A stretch of DNA of 64,000 bases, taken from Rhizophagus irregularis (taxonomy: Eukaryota; Glomeromycota; Glomeromycetes; Glomerales; Glomeraceae). The DNA is taken from assembly GCF_026210795.1 (NCBI RefSeq), contig NC_089459.1, forward strand, positions 1,302,001 through 1,366,000, written 5' to 3'. Positions 12,053 through 24,929 of the stretch are shown here, piece by piece; position 1 is the stretch's first letter; each line of letters opens with the position of its first letter. Below the pieces are notes generated by a model that was not told the origin of the DNA, did no database searches, and saw only the letters and a program-made list of their open reading frames with translations. Position numbers and translations under genes: made by a program.

Positions 12053-12220
12053 CAATTGCCTGCATTGCCTGCATAATTATATGTTAACTGGACTTTGATC
12101 GCGAATATTTTGCCCTGCATAATTACATCATTTATTTCCTAAATAGTATCATTATTTAAATCACATGATATTAGAATTAATTCTCATTGGATTAACTATT
12201 GTAATTATTTCTCATTATTA

Positions 12221-14522
12221 TTATTCTTCATTATCATCATAATTATCGTCATTATTATCACCGTCATCCATACCTAATACATCATCTATATCATAATCAT
12301 AGTCACCTTCTCCAGATCTCTTGTTATTACCACTATCATCAACTTCATCATCTTCCGCATTATTTTCATCTGAATCATCCAATATATCTCTTGGAATATC
12401 GCCGATTTTACTAGTAATTGAATCATGCGATAAATTAACAAATTGATCAATCCATAGACTTTCGATTACTACACGGCAATTGTCTTCGGTATTGTTTCGC
12501 CGCTTGTAGTTAATCTCTGAGTAGAAGCTTGCTCCTCATTATATTTTTCATCGTCATCTTCTGCAAAAGCTTCTGCAATACGTATATTGATCTCATCATC
12601 ACTAAGACGAGTATTCTTTTTTTAATCAATTCCATAAAATCCAAGTTCAGTTTTTGAATTGGATTTCCAATACAAAATTAATTTGCACATGGATTCTAGT
12701 TTATCCACATTAAGATTTAAGCGACGTTTATGAAATAGCCATCCTAAAGTCAAAAATCCACGTTCGCAAGTTGCTAAGTTAGGACATATTGCAAATAGAT
12801 AACTTGCAATTCTTGGCAGGACATCTGGTTCTGGTTCGGTATTAATATATTTCCACCAATTCACGGGATTATCTTTAGCAAAACCGATATCTAGGTCAAA
12901 TGGCTCTTGCTCATTAATATATTTCTGTATTTGATCACATAAAGTTTCAGCTTCGTAACGGTCAAAACCTAAATTTTTCCCGATTGAAGCTGCACATTTG
13001 ATAATTCTCATGAGGGCGCATTTTTTAAGTGGCGCGTTTCTAAATCTGGGATCCATAAAAAAACAAGTAATATACTTATCATCATCGAACTTATCAAATC
13101 TTTCATTTATTACTTTGATACAATGACTTCGGAATGCAGGATTTAATGATTTGGGTAACTTTTTTAATGTAGCTGCAAGTCTTGCCAAGCTCAGGAAACA
13201 ATCTGCAAGTGTAGCTCTTCTCGATTCTAATGAAAGTACCGCTTTTCTTAGAGAATCCAGAACAAATCCAAGAACTCGTAAATTTGAAAAAAAAATTTCG
13301 ATTGAATAATCAGTTTTATTTTATCATTTGTTAGCACTTTATCGTGATCGCTGGCCATTTCTTCTAGTGCTGATTCCAAATTTATTACTGAATTTACGGA
13401 TTCACTAGCAGTAGTCCAGCGTGTCTTGCAATATAATTTTAATCCTCCTCCACTAATTCCTTTTTCTTTAATTATTTGAGCAAGTTTTGCATTAGCCTGA
13501 TGAGAACTTCTAAAAAAGGTTGTCAAAATATTAACACGTTTTAATAAACGTTTCCCAAACTTCTCCTTGACGATGTCGCATGCAATTAAATTGATAGAAT
13601 GTGCAACGCATTGCACATTCTCAATCTTTGGATGATTCTCATGTATAATTTTTCGTGCATTACGAACATTGGCCGCATTATCGGAAACTACAGCACATAT
13701 TCGATCTTCTCCAATACCTTCTATAACCTTTTCAATTACCGTAACTAGATATTCTGCAGTGTGCGAATTTTCAGACAAATCAGAAAGTTGATAAAGATAT
13801 TCTTTACGCGACGGAGTCATTACAATGAAGTTCCAAATTGAACGATGTGTACCAGACGTCCAACCATCAAAGGCTAAATTATAAATTAATATTATATATA
13901 GTAAGTAAGATTAAATAAAAATGACGTATGATAGCCTATTTAATTTAACAAACCTAACTTTAAATTCGTTTCCTTTTCAAGCTCAGAATTAACTTTGAAG
14001 TTCACTTGAGCTAATTCACGTTCAAGTAGTTGATTTACTAATACTTCCCTTGTTGGTGTATTGTACCCGGCATTAAGCTCTTTTATAAAATTGATGAAAA
14101 AGGGATGTTCCACTACTCTAAACGCAATTCCGCACGCAATAAAAAATTTAACTAATGCACGATTAATTCGTGTACATCTTTGTTCGTTAAGCTCTGTTGA
14201 ATCATGGTAATCATCCATGTATACTTTGACCTTCAGAGTATTTTCTTTTTTTGGATGACTTGGACTTATCTTGCCGTTCCATTACTTTAGTCATATACCT
14301 TCTAACAACTGCTGCTGGCGCATCTGGACAATGGTTTGAAAGATGCTCTTCGAGTTTTGAAACTTCACCACGTGACCACGTATTCTTACAGTACTTGCAG
14401 GAGGCGGCAAATTTGCCAGAACCAACAGCTTCTCCTTTATTAATATCTTCCCAAATGCTATTAGGTGGCCGACCTCCTCTATTTTTCTTTTTAATGGGTG
14501 AATCTTCTATGTGATCAGTCAT
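12221..14522 (-). mobile_element. hAT-family transposase gene, nearly whole
   Basis: From ATG 14522 leftward the protein has a BED-type zinc finger (CKYCKNTWSRGEVSKLEEHL then H), an N-terminal helical part (RINRALVKFFIACGI), the DUF659-like core after an intron (about 13954-13873) with AFDGWTSGTHRSIW, VVSDNAANVRNA and NVQCVAHSINLI, and the hAT C-terminal dimerisation region (NPVNWWKYI, then CPNLATCERGFLTLGWLFHK). It ends in an acidic tail down to 12221. The enzyme would cut and paste its own DNA. It has few breaks: one-base shifts near 14220, at a T run near 13290 and near 12470, and an in-frame stop at 12622 before the tail. The low number of breaks suggests a young copy. I could not define its terminal repeats. 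Confidence 0.88.
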
Positions 14523-14868
14523 TTGAAACAGTTTATTATTAATTTTATTATTAAAAAAATGGAAGAAAGTAAAAGAAACTTTAGTTCAGTGTTAAAGGAG
14601 ATGATGGAATTGGGTTTATTAAATGCATGTTACGCATTTTCCTTTAATGAATATAAGCCCCTTAAAAAAAAACTGTAAAAACGTGTAATATCATAATATT
14701 AATATGGGAGTTAGAAATGAAAATTCTAACACTAGATAAAGCTTAAAAGAACTAAGACGACGGTAAAATATTGAAGTTTAATCTTTTATCTGTAGATTAT
14801 TTAATCATCTAAATTATATTATTAATTGGTGTAACTTGGCGTAACTATATGCAAATCTTATGATCAAC

Positions 14869-15030
14869 TATGCCGAAACTACGGAGAAACCTATTATAGA
14901 GGTTTCGGCATGTTTCGGCAGTTTCGCAATTTTGACAGGTTTCGCAGTTTCGGCATTTCGACGTTTCGGCACTATATAAGAGGTTTTACCTTTTGGTATT
15001 AGGCCAAACAGGTTTCGGCAAGCAACCTTA
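14869..15030. mobile_element. Worn or truncated member of the 244-bp MITE family
   Basis: It repeats GTTTCGGCA-type words in both directions and ends with GGTTTCGGCAAGCAACCTTA at 15030, the same end as the three complete copies at 61.2, 61.8 and 63.5 kb. The next eight bases would be the target duplication (GATGCACT), but no left partner was found, so the left end is truncated or replaced. Confidence 0.6.
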
Positions 15031-16421
15031 GATGCACTACTTATCGAAAAAGCCAAAATGATTGCTGATAGATTAGATATTCCCTGAGATGCGTTACAAT
15101 TTTCCTCGGGATGGCTCCATAAATTCAAAGACCGTAATGGAATTCATCAATGAAAGCTTGAAGGAGAAGCTTCATCTGCTGATAAAGTTGCTATTGCTAA
15201 CGCTTTACCTTTACTAAGAGAACGTTGTTCTAACTATCCTCTTGAGAGAATATACAACATGGACGAAACGGTGAAGAAAAAAAATATTGCACTTATTTTG
15301 CACAAGTGTAGTATTGATATTTTTTTAGGTTAGAACCCGATCGAACACTCGCAACCAAACGTCTTGCCGGGCGTAAAGTGAACAAGGAACGTATTTCGAT
15401 CGCATTGTGTGCAAATGCTGACGGCTCTCACAAATTAAAGCCTTTAATTATTGGAAAATTTGAGAAACCGCGCTATTTTAAAAATATAAAAATTCAATTC
15501 ATGCCTATGACATACCATAATAATGCCAAAGCCTGGATGATCACGTCGCTATTCCAAGAGTGGATATGGGAATTTGATCATCAAGTTGGTCTAAAACATC
15601 ACGCCAGCGTGCAGCATTTCTCCGACAATCGTTCCACCACAAATTAGATGGCCTTACCTTACGATACACTGATGTTTATTTTTTGCCTCCAAACACGACT
15701 TCAAAAATTCAGCCGATGGATGCCGGAGTAATTATGTCTTTCAAAAGACACTATCGTCGTTCTCATGTACGGTAAGGTATATTTGTTAGATTTATTAAAT
15801 TTGCACATATTATAGCAAATCTAACTGATTATTTTTAATAGTTTGTTGCTGCGATATGTAGAGGTGGATAATCGTGCAGAAGATTTACGCATGGATATCT
15901 TGCAGGCAATTCGTTTTATCATCCAAGCCTGGGGTGAGCTTAATCCTGAAGTAGTTCGTAACTGTTAGTGGCACACAAAAATTCTTCCTGACGATGTAAA
16001 TGTAGATTTGAGAAATGTTTCAGAAGATATCTGCCAAAATGAAAACTTGGTACTTAATGAACTCACAGATGCACTTCGAGACCTTAATCTCCCCTATCCA
16101 ATGCAGGCAGAAGAGTTTCTCAACCTACCTGAAGATAATATTGTTTACAAAGTTCCCGAAGATGATAAAATTATTGAAGAATATCTCTTCAAGAATACTG
16201 ACAAGGAGAATATGGATCTAGAAGAAATAGACGATAGTGATGAAATTCCCGTTATTAGTACTAGCACTGCAATTGCTAGCTTAGAAACTGTGCGTATGTT
16301 TCTGCTTCAACAGGAAAATGCGGAAGAATATGTAAAGTTAGTGGGAAAAATTGAAAAGTTTTTTAGGGTTAAAAAAACAAATTCATTGCGACAGACTGAT
16401 ATTAACGCATACTTTCATTAA
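15031..16421 (+). mobile_element. Pogo/Tigger-type transposase relic (CENP-B/DDE-1 family)
   Basis: Directly after the MITE end the reading is LLIEKAKMIADRLDIP, then SSGWLHKFKDRNGI, the tail of a Tc5/CENP-B helix-turn-helix. Next come ERIYNMDET (the first catalytic Asp), KERISIALCANADGSHK, IIGKFEKPRYFKN, a break, then VYFLPPNTTSKIQPMDAGVI and the C-terminal 137 codons ending at 16421 (RQTDINAYFH). These are diagnostic of pogo/Tigger transposases. Several breaks are present: stops near 15090 and 15970, a frame change near 15615, and an intron near 15270-15330 that does not rejoin in frame. It is dead. The N-terminal half is missing or replaced by the MITE piece on the left. Confidence 0.8.
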
Positions 16422-16424
16422 AAT

Positions 16425-19400
16425 GTAATTTTATTTCGAAAAATATAAAATAAAATTGAATTTAAATAAAAATTCTTTCAGATTGCTAATTGTGTAACAA
16501 TATCGATTTTTTTATTATTGGCTGTTCTTTAAGTGCACACCCTCCCTAAATGCACTTGCATGGCCGAGCCCCAGATGCGTGCACTTATGGAGGTATGACT
16601 ATATTCAATATACTTATCTTTTTCATTTTTTTAATTTAAATGATTATCTATCTAACTGTTTATACTTATGTCTCAAATCAAAGTGCATATAATTTAGTAA
16701 AGCAAAGCATAGCTTCTTTATTTGAAAAATTTGCTGGTATCACTTTACCTATAAAGGAATTTGTGTTACATTTAAATAATCAAAGAAATATGATAAATAA
16801 AAAATTAGTAAGATAAAATTTTGAATATTTAGAAAAAAAATTGTAATATATGAAAATGAAATAATCATATATATGAAAAATCTATTATAGTAGGGTATAT
16901 TGATCAGAAGAGAAATCTGTTTAATGAACCTGAACTTTTAATATCCTAAAAATAAATAAAAAAATATATACAATTTTACCGCTATTTATTAAATATAAAA
17001 AAATGTAAAAACTGTGAATATACAGAATTCAGATACAGTAATACTTTTAGATAAAAATAATAGATTTCTTTCTCTAACTAGCAAAAGAAAAGATGGACAT
17101 TTTATTAATTCAATTCATATATTTAATATTATAATAAACTTAAAATCTTTAAATATGATTGTTATTGCCCATCAATTTATAAGAATTACATCAGTGTATG
17201 TTGTAATGTATATGGCAAATATTTTCTGACTCTTAAGTTTATAAAAAAAGTATAAGCATTCATATTATAATAAACATCATATTAGGACCTCAAATATCTT
17301 TTGTAACATATAGTAAAATACATTTTTAGCAATAATTCAGTTAATATTAATGATAAAAATGTAATTTTACTATCATTAGATTTGTCTTATTGAAATGAAT
17401 CCAATAAGCCTAAATTTGTCAAAATTTAATCATTAGATCGCTTAAAAATAAAGTATATATGATAAAAAAATTTGAAAATGAAAATATTCCTGAAATATGC
17501 AATTCTAGCTAGAATTAATATATAAACTTTACACAAACTTTAATGTAAGTTGTATGAGAGATGTTTAGGTCTTGTCATACTCAATGAAAAAGATTAAAAT
17601 GGATAGCTAATGAAATAGAAATGGAATATGTAGTTATTCCATTAAACTTTAATGATATTATTTAAAGAAACTTATAACTAGAATTCTGATTAGCATAGTT
17701 CAGTTTTAGTTTGAGTTATACTGAAATTAAAACTGAATTTCAGTATTAATAATTAGTAATTTACCAAATTTTTGTTATCAATAAACTATATAACTAAAAC
17801 TAACTAGTAATTACCGATTACTGATACTAATTTACTAAAATTTATTACTTCTCATAACTGATAATCATTTTTTAATTTTTAGTCCACATATATATAGTTT
17901 TTATTTTTTAATATAGTTTTTATAATAAATATAAACATAAATATGTCAATTATAAAATAAAAAGTCAGATTGATAAATTAATTTGAGAAATAATAAAACT
18001 GATACTGAAAACTGAAATTACTAAACTAATTGGTAAATTACTGAAGTATTACATTATATAAATTTCTAATATTATTCTGCTTCTCATTTTTCTTTTCTAA
18101 AATTTAAATAAGTAAACCACGTATGGGCTGATTTATTTTTTTTGCATTAAAAAAAGTTATTGATTAATTTTCACAATTTTTGTTACTTAAAATTGTTTTG
18201 TAATACCAAAAAATTATCTGATTGATAATTATTTAACTAAATAATAAGTTGAACAAAAATTTACATTTGCGAAACTTAAATTATTAAATGTAAAAGAGCT
18301 GTGAAAAACCCCATTTCACTAATAAAAAACCCATTTCTCATATATATGGAATTTTTAACATATATTATTAAAACGTAAGTATATTTTAATAAAATATAAA
18401 GTAAAATAAAAATTTATATAGCCTTAGTAGCTATAAATGTTTATAAAAGTATAATAAAAATATCATATAAAAGATGGTATCATAATAGATATTTTCAAAC
18501 AATAAAAATAATTATTTTATGTCAGAGTTTGTATTACCATCTTTAAACGCAAATATATCAAGATTTACTGATCCATTTTCTATAATTTTAGGCTCTTTGG
18601 AAAGCCCTTGATCTGGTCTATATGAACGAAAAAAAAGCTTACCGATTGGATCATTGGATCTGGAGATATTTACGTTTTAAGTTGAGATATAAATTTTTAA
18701 CATATATAGTAAGTGCTAAGAATTATATTAATTTAAAAGAAATATTTACCAAATTATAGTATAATAACATTAAATAAAAATTTTTTAATACTCATTCCCA
18801 ATTTACTGTATATTATATAGTATTTTGTATAATAAAAATGTAATAAAATTAATATTTTAATTAAAAGTAGACAAATCAGCTCATATGCATGATACTTCTT
18901 ATTATTTTAATATAAAGGAATGTATTAATATCTTTTAGTTATTACTTTATATTATATAAATTATATAAATAATCCTATTACTGTTAATACCTTAAAATAT
19001 AATATTAATAAAAAATGAATAAACAAAACAAATTTGCTATTTATTACCGGTGGTAATTTTTACCAGTGTTGTGGCAATGTAGCTGTATCATATGTTAATC
19101 ATGTGTTCATGCAATTTTCAATTTTATTATAATCTAACAAATCTAACGGTAATCGAAATTTTATTATTATACAATTAATATGATTAATGCAATATTATGT
19201 TATTAGATGCTAGATATTAATACATCTTAATTACTCAATAAATTACATCTTTAAACACTAATCTGATTTTCTTTATCCATTAATAGTTTCTCTAACAGTT
19301 TCTGTATAAATATTAGAAATTTTAAGTCACTCAATATGGTGCAATGGCAATAAGTTACTTTGAATTCTTTGAGAGATTATAATTTTGCTAATTGTTTTAG

Positions 19401-19740
19401 CAGATAGTGCTACTTTAAACTAACGTAAATGAATAAATTCTAAATGAAAATTCGCTTTGGTAGATTAAAGAAAAATGTGATACTAACGTATATATGGCAT
19501 TCTTTGATTAATAATCAACATACACATACAAAGTAATATAATCTGTAAAAATTACAACATAATGAGGTTTAGATGTTAAAGTTATTAAAACATAAGAAAC
19601 TTCCCAAATTTCTTGAATATTATCTTCAGATATATCCAGTAAAAATACATACAACCTGATTTAAGGCATATCATAAATATACTTAATTATATTAGTAGAT
19701 GAAAAATTAGTTTCACTAATCTAGATATAGAATATAACTA
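16425..19740. other. Gene-free AT-rich stretch
   Basis: About 3.3 kb with no supported coding region. A 71-codon open frame at 17014-17229 lacks any recognisable motif. Around 17700-18060 the words ACTGAAATTA and TACTAA/TTAGTA recur irregularly on both strands, perhaps an old decayed inverted-repeat element. Nothing else stands out. Confidence 0.6.
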
Positions 19741-20275
19741 GGAAACGGAAACTGTTGTAAGTCCGGAGCGAAAGATTTGTACAAAAATCCAAATATCTTT
19801 AAAAATTTAATTTGTACAAAAAATCTGGCATCCCTAAAAAAATAAAAATGAAAAATGAAACGTTAGAAACGTTTCTTTAAGGTTAAACAAGTAAGAAAAG
19901 CCCTTACAATTTACCTTTAAAAGTCCGGCATGTACAAAAAACCTGTGTTTAGATAAAAGAAAATAAAAATGAAACGCTAAAAACGTTTCTTTAAAGCAAA
20001 ACAAATAAAAAACAACTCACCAGTCCGGTATGTACAAGAAATCCAGAAACCCTAGGAAAAAAATAAGAAAGTCGTTTAAAAGAAAAATATACTTACTAGC
20101 CGAAATCTAAAAAAAAAAGGTAATCATAAACTTTTTTACTTGTTTATTTTTGATGTAGCTGTGCGAACTAATCAGAAATGACGTGTGCGGACAACCAGAA
20201 ATCGCCACATGACACTAATTGTCATCGACCTTCGTAAAATTATATAGTCCTTCGCTACGCTCCAGACAATAAATA
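19741..20275. repeat. Imperfect repeats around AGTCCGG..TGTACAA
   Basis: The block AGTCCGGCATGTACAAAAA followed by an A-rich spacer and AAACG(T/C)TA(G/A)AAACGTTTC recurs three to four times (anchors near 19779, 19814, 19932, 20032). The left edge (GTCCGGAGCGAAAG) and the right edge (CTTCGCTACGCTCCAGAC) are roughly inverted, so the whole may be a small transposon with worn ends. Confidence 0.45.
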
Positions 20276-20299
20276 ATGAGTATACAATGCAATGAAAAT

Positions 20300-20470
20300 C
20301 TGGAATTTTTTCCTAATAAACTAATCAAACCTAAGCTAATGCAAATTGAGTTTTTTTTTCTAACAAACTAACCCATCCTAATCTAACCTTAACTTTAAGC
20401 TAATGTAAATTAAGTTTTTTTTCCTAACAAATTAACTCACCTTAATTCTAATCTTAAGTTAATGTAAATT
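20300..20470. repeat. ~62-bp tandem repeat with CCTAA-like words
   Basis: Three units each hold GCTAATG(C/T)AAATT(G/A)AG, a T run, then CCTAA(C/T)AAA(T/C)TAA. The words resemble a worn CCTAA (telomere-strand) pattern, the reverse of the TTAGG-rich tract at 55.4 kb. Confidence 0.6.
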
Positions 20471-21065
20471 TAATATAATAAGAGACAATACAAATTTACT
20501 TATAATACCAATTCTAAATGAATTTACTTGATTTTTTGTAATTAAAGTACCTTGATATAATAAAGATTGTTTTATTTAAGCTCATTGAAATGATAATGGA
20601 ATTGGTAATAAATAATCTTTTAATACAGAATTAATATCTTTAAAGATTGTAGAATAAGTCGATAGAAAGCTAGATGATAGATTTGATCTATAATACCCTT
20701 CCATTAGGTTCTGTAAAAGTAATTCATTAGTTTCTAAATTTAATATAGCGAACATAACAAAATGTTTTAAAATTATCAAAAAAAAATATCATACTTTAGT
20801 ATATAATGAATAAAGATAGGAGTTGTAAATGATATTAAAAAGAAAAGGATAAATAAATAAGAAAAAGAAATGCTTATATGACAGATGAAGGAAAGATAAA
20901 AAGTTTACGGAAAGAAAAAAAAAAGCTTTGGATGAAATCATATAATTAATAAATGTTTTAACTTATATAATTACACAAATCACACAAAGCCACAAGCCAC
21001 CGGTAATACGTAGTAATTTTCTAAACAAAATATACTTTATATTTCTTATATATTTATATATAATA
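20471..21065. other. No gene seen
   Basis: AT-rich; a 65-codon frame on the minus strand (20582-20779) has no recognisable feature. Confidence 0.5.
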
Positions 21066-21360
21066 CAGTCAACTCCCTCTATAGTCACTCCCGTTATAGT
21101 CACATTCTACTATATAGTCACACCAGTTGAATGTTCAAAACACTTTATTATTAAAATCTATCCTATATAGTCACAATCTATCTATAGTCACTATCACACC
21201 TATCCTCAAAAATCTTATATTAAAAAGAACCGTTTATAATCACAGTTATATAAAGAATATATTAAATAACTTGGCATCTAATAATCGTACAAAGATGTAT
21301 CATAGCTTGTTAGAATTGTCTTACTGAGACGAATCGAATGGTGGTAGTTTTATCCTTTTC

Positions 21361-22342
21361 CTTTGCTAATGTTTACGGCCAGACCACCCATTGCCTCTTG
21401 CGACTAATCTCGGCTGTCAATGTCCTATCATCTTCAATGCGCAACCATTATACCGAGCACTTAATTCCTCAGGTAACAGCACCACTATAGAAGACATCCC
21501 CCCATCGGGCCATTTTAGGCTGATCTGAAGCTGAGGTACACGCCGCCTACTCATCCTATACCCATTGCACGATACTGATACTCAATTTATTTAATGACCT
21601 TTAGAGAGCATCTACTTTCATGGAGGACTTTCGACAGGTAACATCAACCATCTAAGACCCTTCCATACCACCATTTTGGGTCTTAAGTCTCACTCAAAGC
21701 CACTACAGCCCGCGATTACCTAGCACCGATAGTACAGTCGTTTACCCCAAGCAGTATACTTCTGGGTAGCCGACCACTCTGATGGCAAGAAAGGGCGACA
21801 TCTGTCCAGGATTCACCTTTGTGGTGGGTATCAACCACCAGAGATCACCAACCAGGACCCAAGGAGTAGGGAATCGAACCCCATAGCCATGCTACCTGTT
21901 CTGTGCACGAACACCTTGGTTGGTCTAAGACCTAACAGAAGGTCTAACTACCACTAAGACATTGCACCCTCAGCTTTACCATCTAGGATGACCATCTAGC
22001 CATTACTGACTCCAAGCGGTATCGTAGAGTGACCACCCAGACAGGAAGTCCCCCCAAGGTATAGTAGTGACCTCAAGGACAGGACTGCGCACATGCCAAT
22101 GGCCTTTTAGGAAACGTTAGAAAGACGCTGACCACCCTTAGTTGAAATGTGCGGCCTAACCGTACACACTAATTCACCATGATGCAGTCCAACTACACTA
22201 ATCCCTGTACCTTCACGCTATTGGTTGTAGCGTCCGCAGTAAAATTCTTTTTATTTTCGTGGTCGTGGGAATCGAACCTGCGACCTCATGTCTCGGGCTT
22301 AATAAGTCGTAGTGACAATTAGAGATAGGGGTGACCAACCCT
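21361..22342 (-). mobile_element. Retroposon-like insert with two tRNA-like promoter regions
   Basis: This roughly 980-bp, distinctly GC-richer block is flanked by AGTTTTATCCTTTT on both sides (21346-21359 and 22343-22356). On the minus strand the 5' part has GGTCGCAGGTTCGATTCCC (a strong B box, about 22269-22287), and further on TGTCTTAGTGGTAGTTAG (A box) with GGGGTTCGATTCCC (B box) near 21880. This is the build of a tRNA-headed SINE or composite retroposon. No reverse transcriptase is encoded. The long flanking duplication fits target-primed insertion. Confidence 0.6.
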
Positions 22343-22356
22343 AGTTTTATCCTTTT

Positions 22357-22941
22357 ATGTGCAAACAGTCTTATGACTTTATCTTTTATTTATACTTTGG
22401 ACTTCGAAAAATAATCGAACAATATTACAAAAATAAGAAAATAAACTAATAAAAAATAAAAATAGCTTCACGACTCATACAAGTAAAGAAATCTAAACTA
22501 AAATAAAATTAAAGCAAAGAAAAACTGAACTATTACAGAATCGCATACCCCAACTTTACCTGAAGGCCAGTGTGAGTCAACTATCCAACATCCAAAAATC
22601 CAGTCCGTTACCAGAAAGAAATCCTAAGAGGTTGAACTGTTAAGCGGCGCAGAAAATCCAAGTGCAGATCCAAGATCCACCCGAATTATAGAAGAGGATA
22701 TCCAAGAAATCCAGGAATCCTGAGAAACTGACGCCAAAGAAGAGTTGTGTTGTTGTGGAGAAGTAGTATTAGGAAAAGAATTTGTAGATGGGCCACGTAA
22801 TTTGGAAGCAGCCGAGATACCCTGCGACTCCTCCCAAGCATGGAAAAGAACATTCCGACACAGCCAAATTTCACCATATAATTCGACTTGGAAGTCATTA
22901 AGAAGGGGAGAAATAATCTTGTATATAACAGAGAGAGGGAA
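22357..22941 (-). mobile_element. Second insert sharing the same target duplication
   Basis: About 585 bp between the second (22343-22356) and third (22942-22955) copies of AGTTTTATCCTTTT. Its base composition differs from the AT-rich host element. On the minus strand it ends with AATAAAAGATAAAG before the duplication, which resembles a polyadenylation region. The 105-codon frame on the minus strand has no known motif. Class unknown; probably a retroposon fragment. Confidence 0.5.
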
Positions 22942-23114
22942 AGTTTTATCCTTTTCCGATCACTGGCTGACGAGTTATTCAACAAAATGTTAAACATCGG
23001 CATTATAATATTTCTTGATTTACATTTACTGTGCCATTTAACATTTTGCTAGATTTCTCGGTACCTAGTGATTGTAAAAAGACGATTTTTAGCTCGTTTG
23101 AATCGCCTCATCGA

Positions 23115-23470
23115 GACGAATCGAATGGTGGTAAGCTCATCTCTCTGTGATCAATATTGACGGAGTTATTACTTAAAAACCATTTAATATTTTTTTAATT
23201 TCGGAAATTGATCTAGTGATTGGATTTCGATGTATCATATACCATTAGATTCGTCTCATCAAGACGAATCGAATGGTAGTAAGATCGTCTTTCTAGGATC
23301 AATATTGACAGAGTTATTACACAAAAACCATTAATATTTTTTTAATTTCGGAAATTAATCTAGTGATTGGATTTCGACGTATTTTATACCATTAGAACCG
23401 TCTCATCAAGACGAATCGAATGGCGGTAAGATCATCTCTCTACGATTAATATTGGCGAAGTTACGATACA
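23115..23470. repeat. ~147-bp tandem repeats in the pogo element
   Basis: GACGAATCGAATGG starts at 23115, 23263 and 23410, and once more at 21328 before the inserts. Each unit has AT(C/T)AATATTG(A/G)CG(G/A)AGTTA and TTTTTTTAATTTCGGAAATT. The unit at 21328 continues, once the inserts are set aside, at 22942-23114. Confidence 0.9.
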
Positions 23471-23625
23471 ATAAAGTTTTAAGTATAATTCTGGCTAAAA
23501 TTATGTTAATTTTTGGCCGGAATTATGTTATACAAATATAAGAAATTTTTTATATAGTCACATCTCTTTATAATCACCAAATATGGACTGTCCCAAATGT
23601 GTGACTATAAAGAGAGTTGACTGTA

Positions 23626-24929
23626 CAATAGTTTAATATAAAAATTGTGATCCTTTATGTCTAGTAATATTTAAAAAGAGTAAATATAAAAAGACTATTA
23701 AATTTGTTTAATTCTAAATGCTATTTTCAAGCTGATTTTTAAAATTTTAAAATAGTGAATTTAAATCATATAAATTGTTTTTTACCTAATATTATTTCTA
23801 ATGAGTTTATGTAATTTATGATTAATTATATATTTTTATTTTAAGTTTTAGCTATTTTAAATAAATAGTTTAATTTAAGATTACATCATGGCGGATTTAT
23901 AAAATACCCTAAATTTGTCTGTCATGTCAAATTAAATAAATATTTGACAGTCTTTTAGTCACCAAATTTCCCAAATTTATTAGTGAACAGTCAAAAATGA
24001 GCTCTAAAAAATTTTTTTGTACTCCAAATCTTGCGTCTAACCAATTTTTCCAGTGTTAAAGGTGCGTCATATTTGACATTTTTTAGGAAAAAAGCTTAAT
24101 GTTTCTATAAGTCAATTTTAATTCTCGAGGGCGCAGCAGGGTTTTTGCCAAATTTCATAAATCCGTCGCAATGATAAAATTATAATTTGTATTTACAATT
24201 TTTAAAATATATAAATAATACTTTTTTTTCTTATTCTTTTACTATTAGATTTCTCCTAATGAAACAATTTAATAAGTTTAAGATTATGTAATAATTAAAA
24301 TAATAAAGTCAAAATATTTAATATTATGCAAATTTTATATATATAAAATGTTGATTTAATTTTTAAAGTTGGATTGTCAATATTAATCCAATTATTATAA
24401 TATTACTATTATTTAATTCTTCTTAATGAGATGAATTCAATGAGCTAAAGAATATTGAAATTTGATCATTTATTTTATTTTAATAAATACATCTTTATAA
24501 TTATATATATATATAATTTTTAAAAACTAATATAATAGTAACTATAAGCAGTTTGTAACTATAAATGATAGATTTTATATATGAAAATTTGGGTTATTAA
24601 TAAATATCATAAAAAAATCAAATATATTTTATTAGTAACATTTTGGTAAGTTTAAATATATTATAGTAAATTATATTAATATATAAATAATAATTCTTAT
24701 ATATAAAAATTCTTTTTAGTAAATTTCACGTCTAAATAATTTCCCAAAATAATTTTGAAAAAAGTGACTTTATCACTGAACCACATAAGAAAACCACATT
24801 TTTGTTTGCAAAAATAGAACTCTCAACTTTTAGTCTACAATATTCAGAAAAAACCTGGGATTTTTTAAGAAAATATTGGTTTCTTTCTTTTGTTTTGCTG
24901 GCTGTAGTAATAGTATTAGACTAGCTACG
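23626..24929. other. AT-rich, no gene; one possible MITE
   Basis: At 23887-24172 the left edge (CATGGCGGATTTATAAAAT) and the right edge read backward (CATTGCGACGGATTTATG) match imperfectly, suggesting a small inverted-repeat transposon of about 285 bp. No target duplication was clear. The remainder has no supported feature. Confidence 0.4.

Larger units (their letters stand above)
21066..23623. mobile_element. Non-autonomous pogo-type element, 2.56 kb
   Basis: The left end begins CAGTCAACTCCCTCTATAGT and the right end read inward begins CAGTCAACTCTCTTTATAGT; both are followed by further TATAGTCAC copies. TA flanks both ends (21064-21065 and 23624-23625), the usual pogo target duplication. 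Inside there is no transposase; there are ~147-bp tandem repeats and two later inserts. It must have moved with an enzyme supplied from elsewhere; the Tigger relic at 15.0-16.4 kb belongs to the same superfamily but I cannot show that it recognises these ends. Confidence 0.85.

Noticed and set aside
22200-22320. Functional tRNA gene suggested by GGTTCGATTCCC
   Set aside because: No matching acceptor stem or anticodon arm could be drawn, and the block lies inside a retroposon-like insert.
22686-23003. 105-codon frame as a real protein
   Set aside because: It crosses the boundary between the second insert and the pogo element and shows no known motif.
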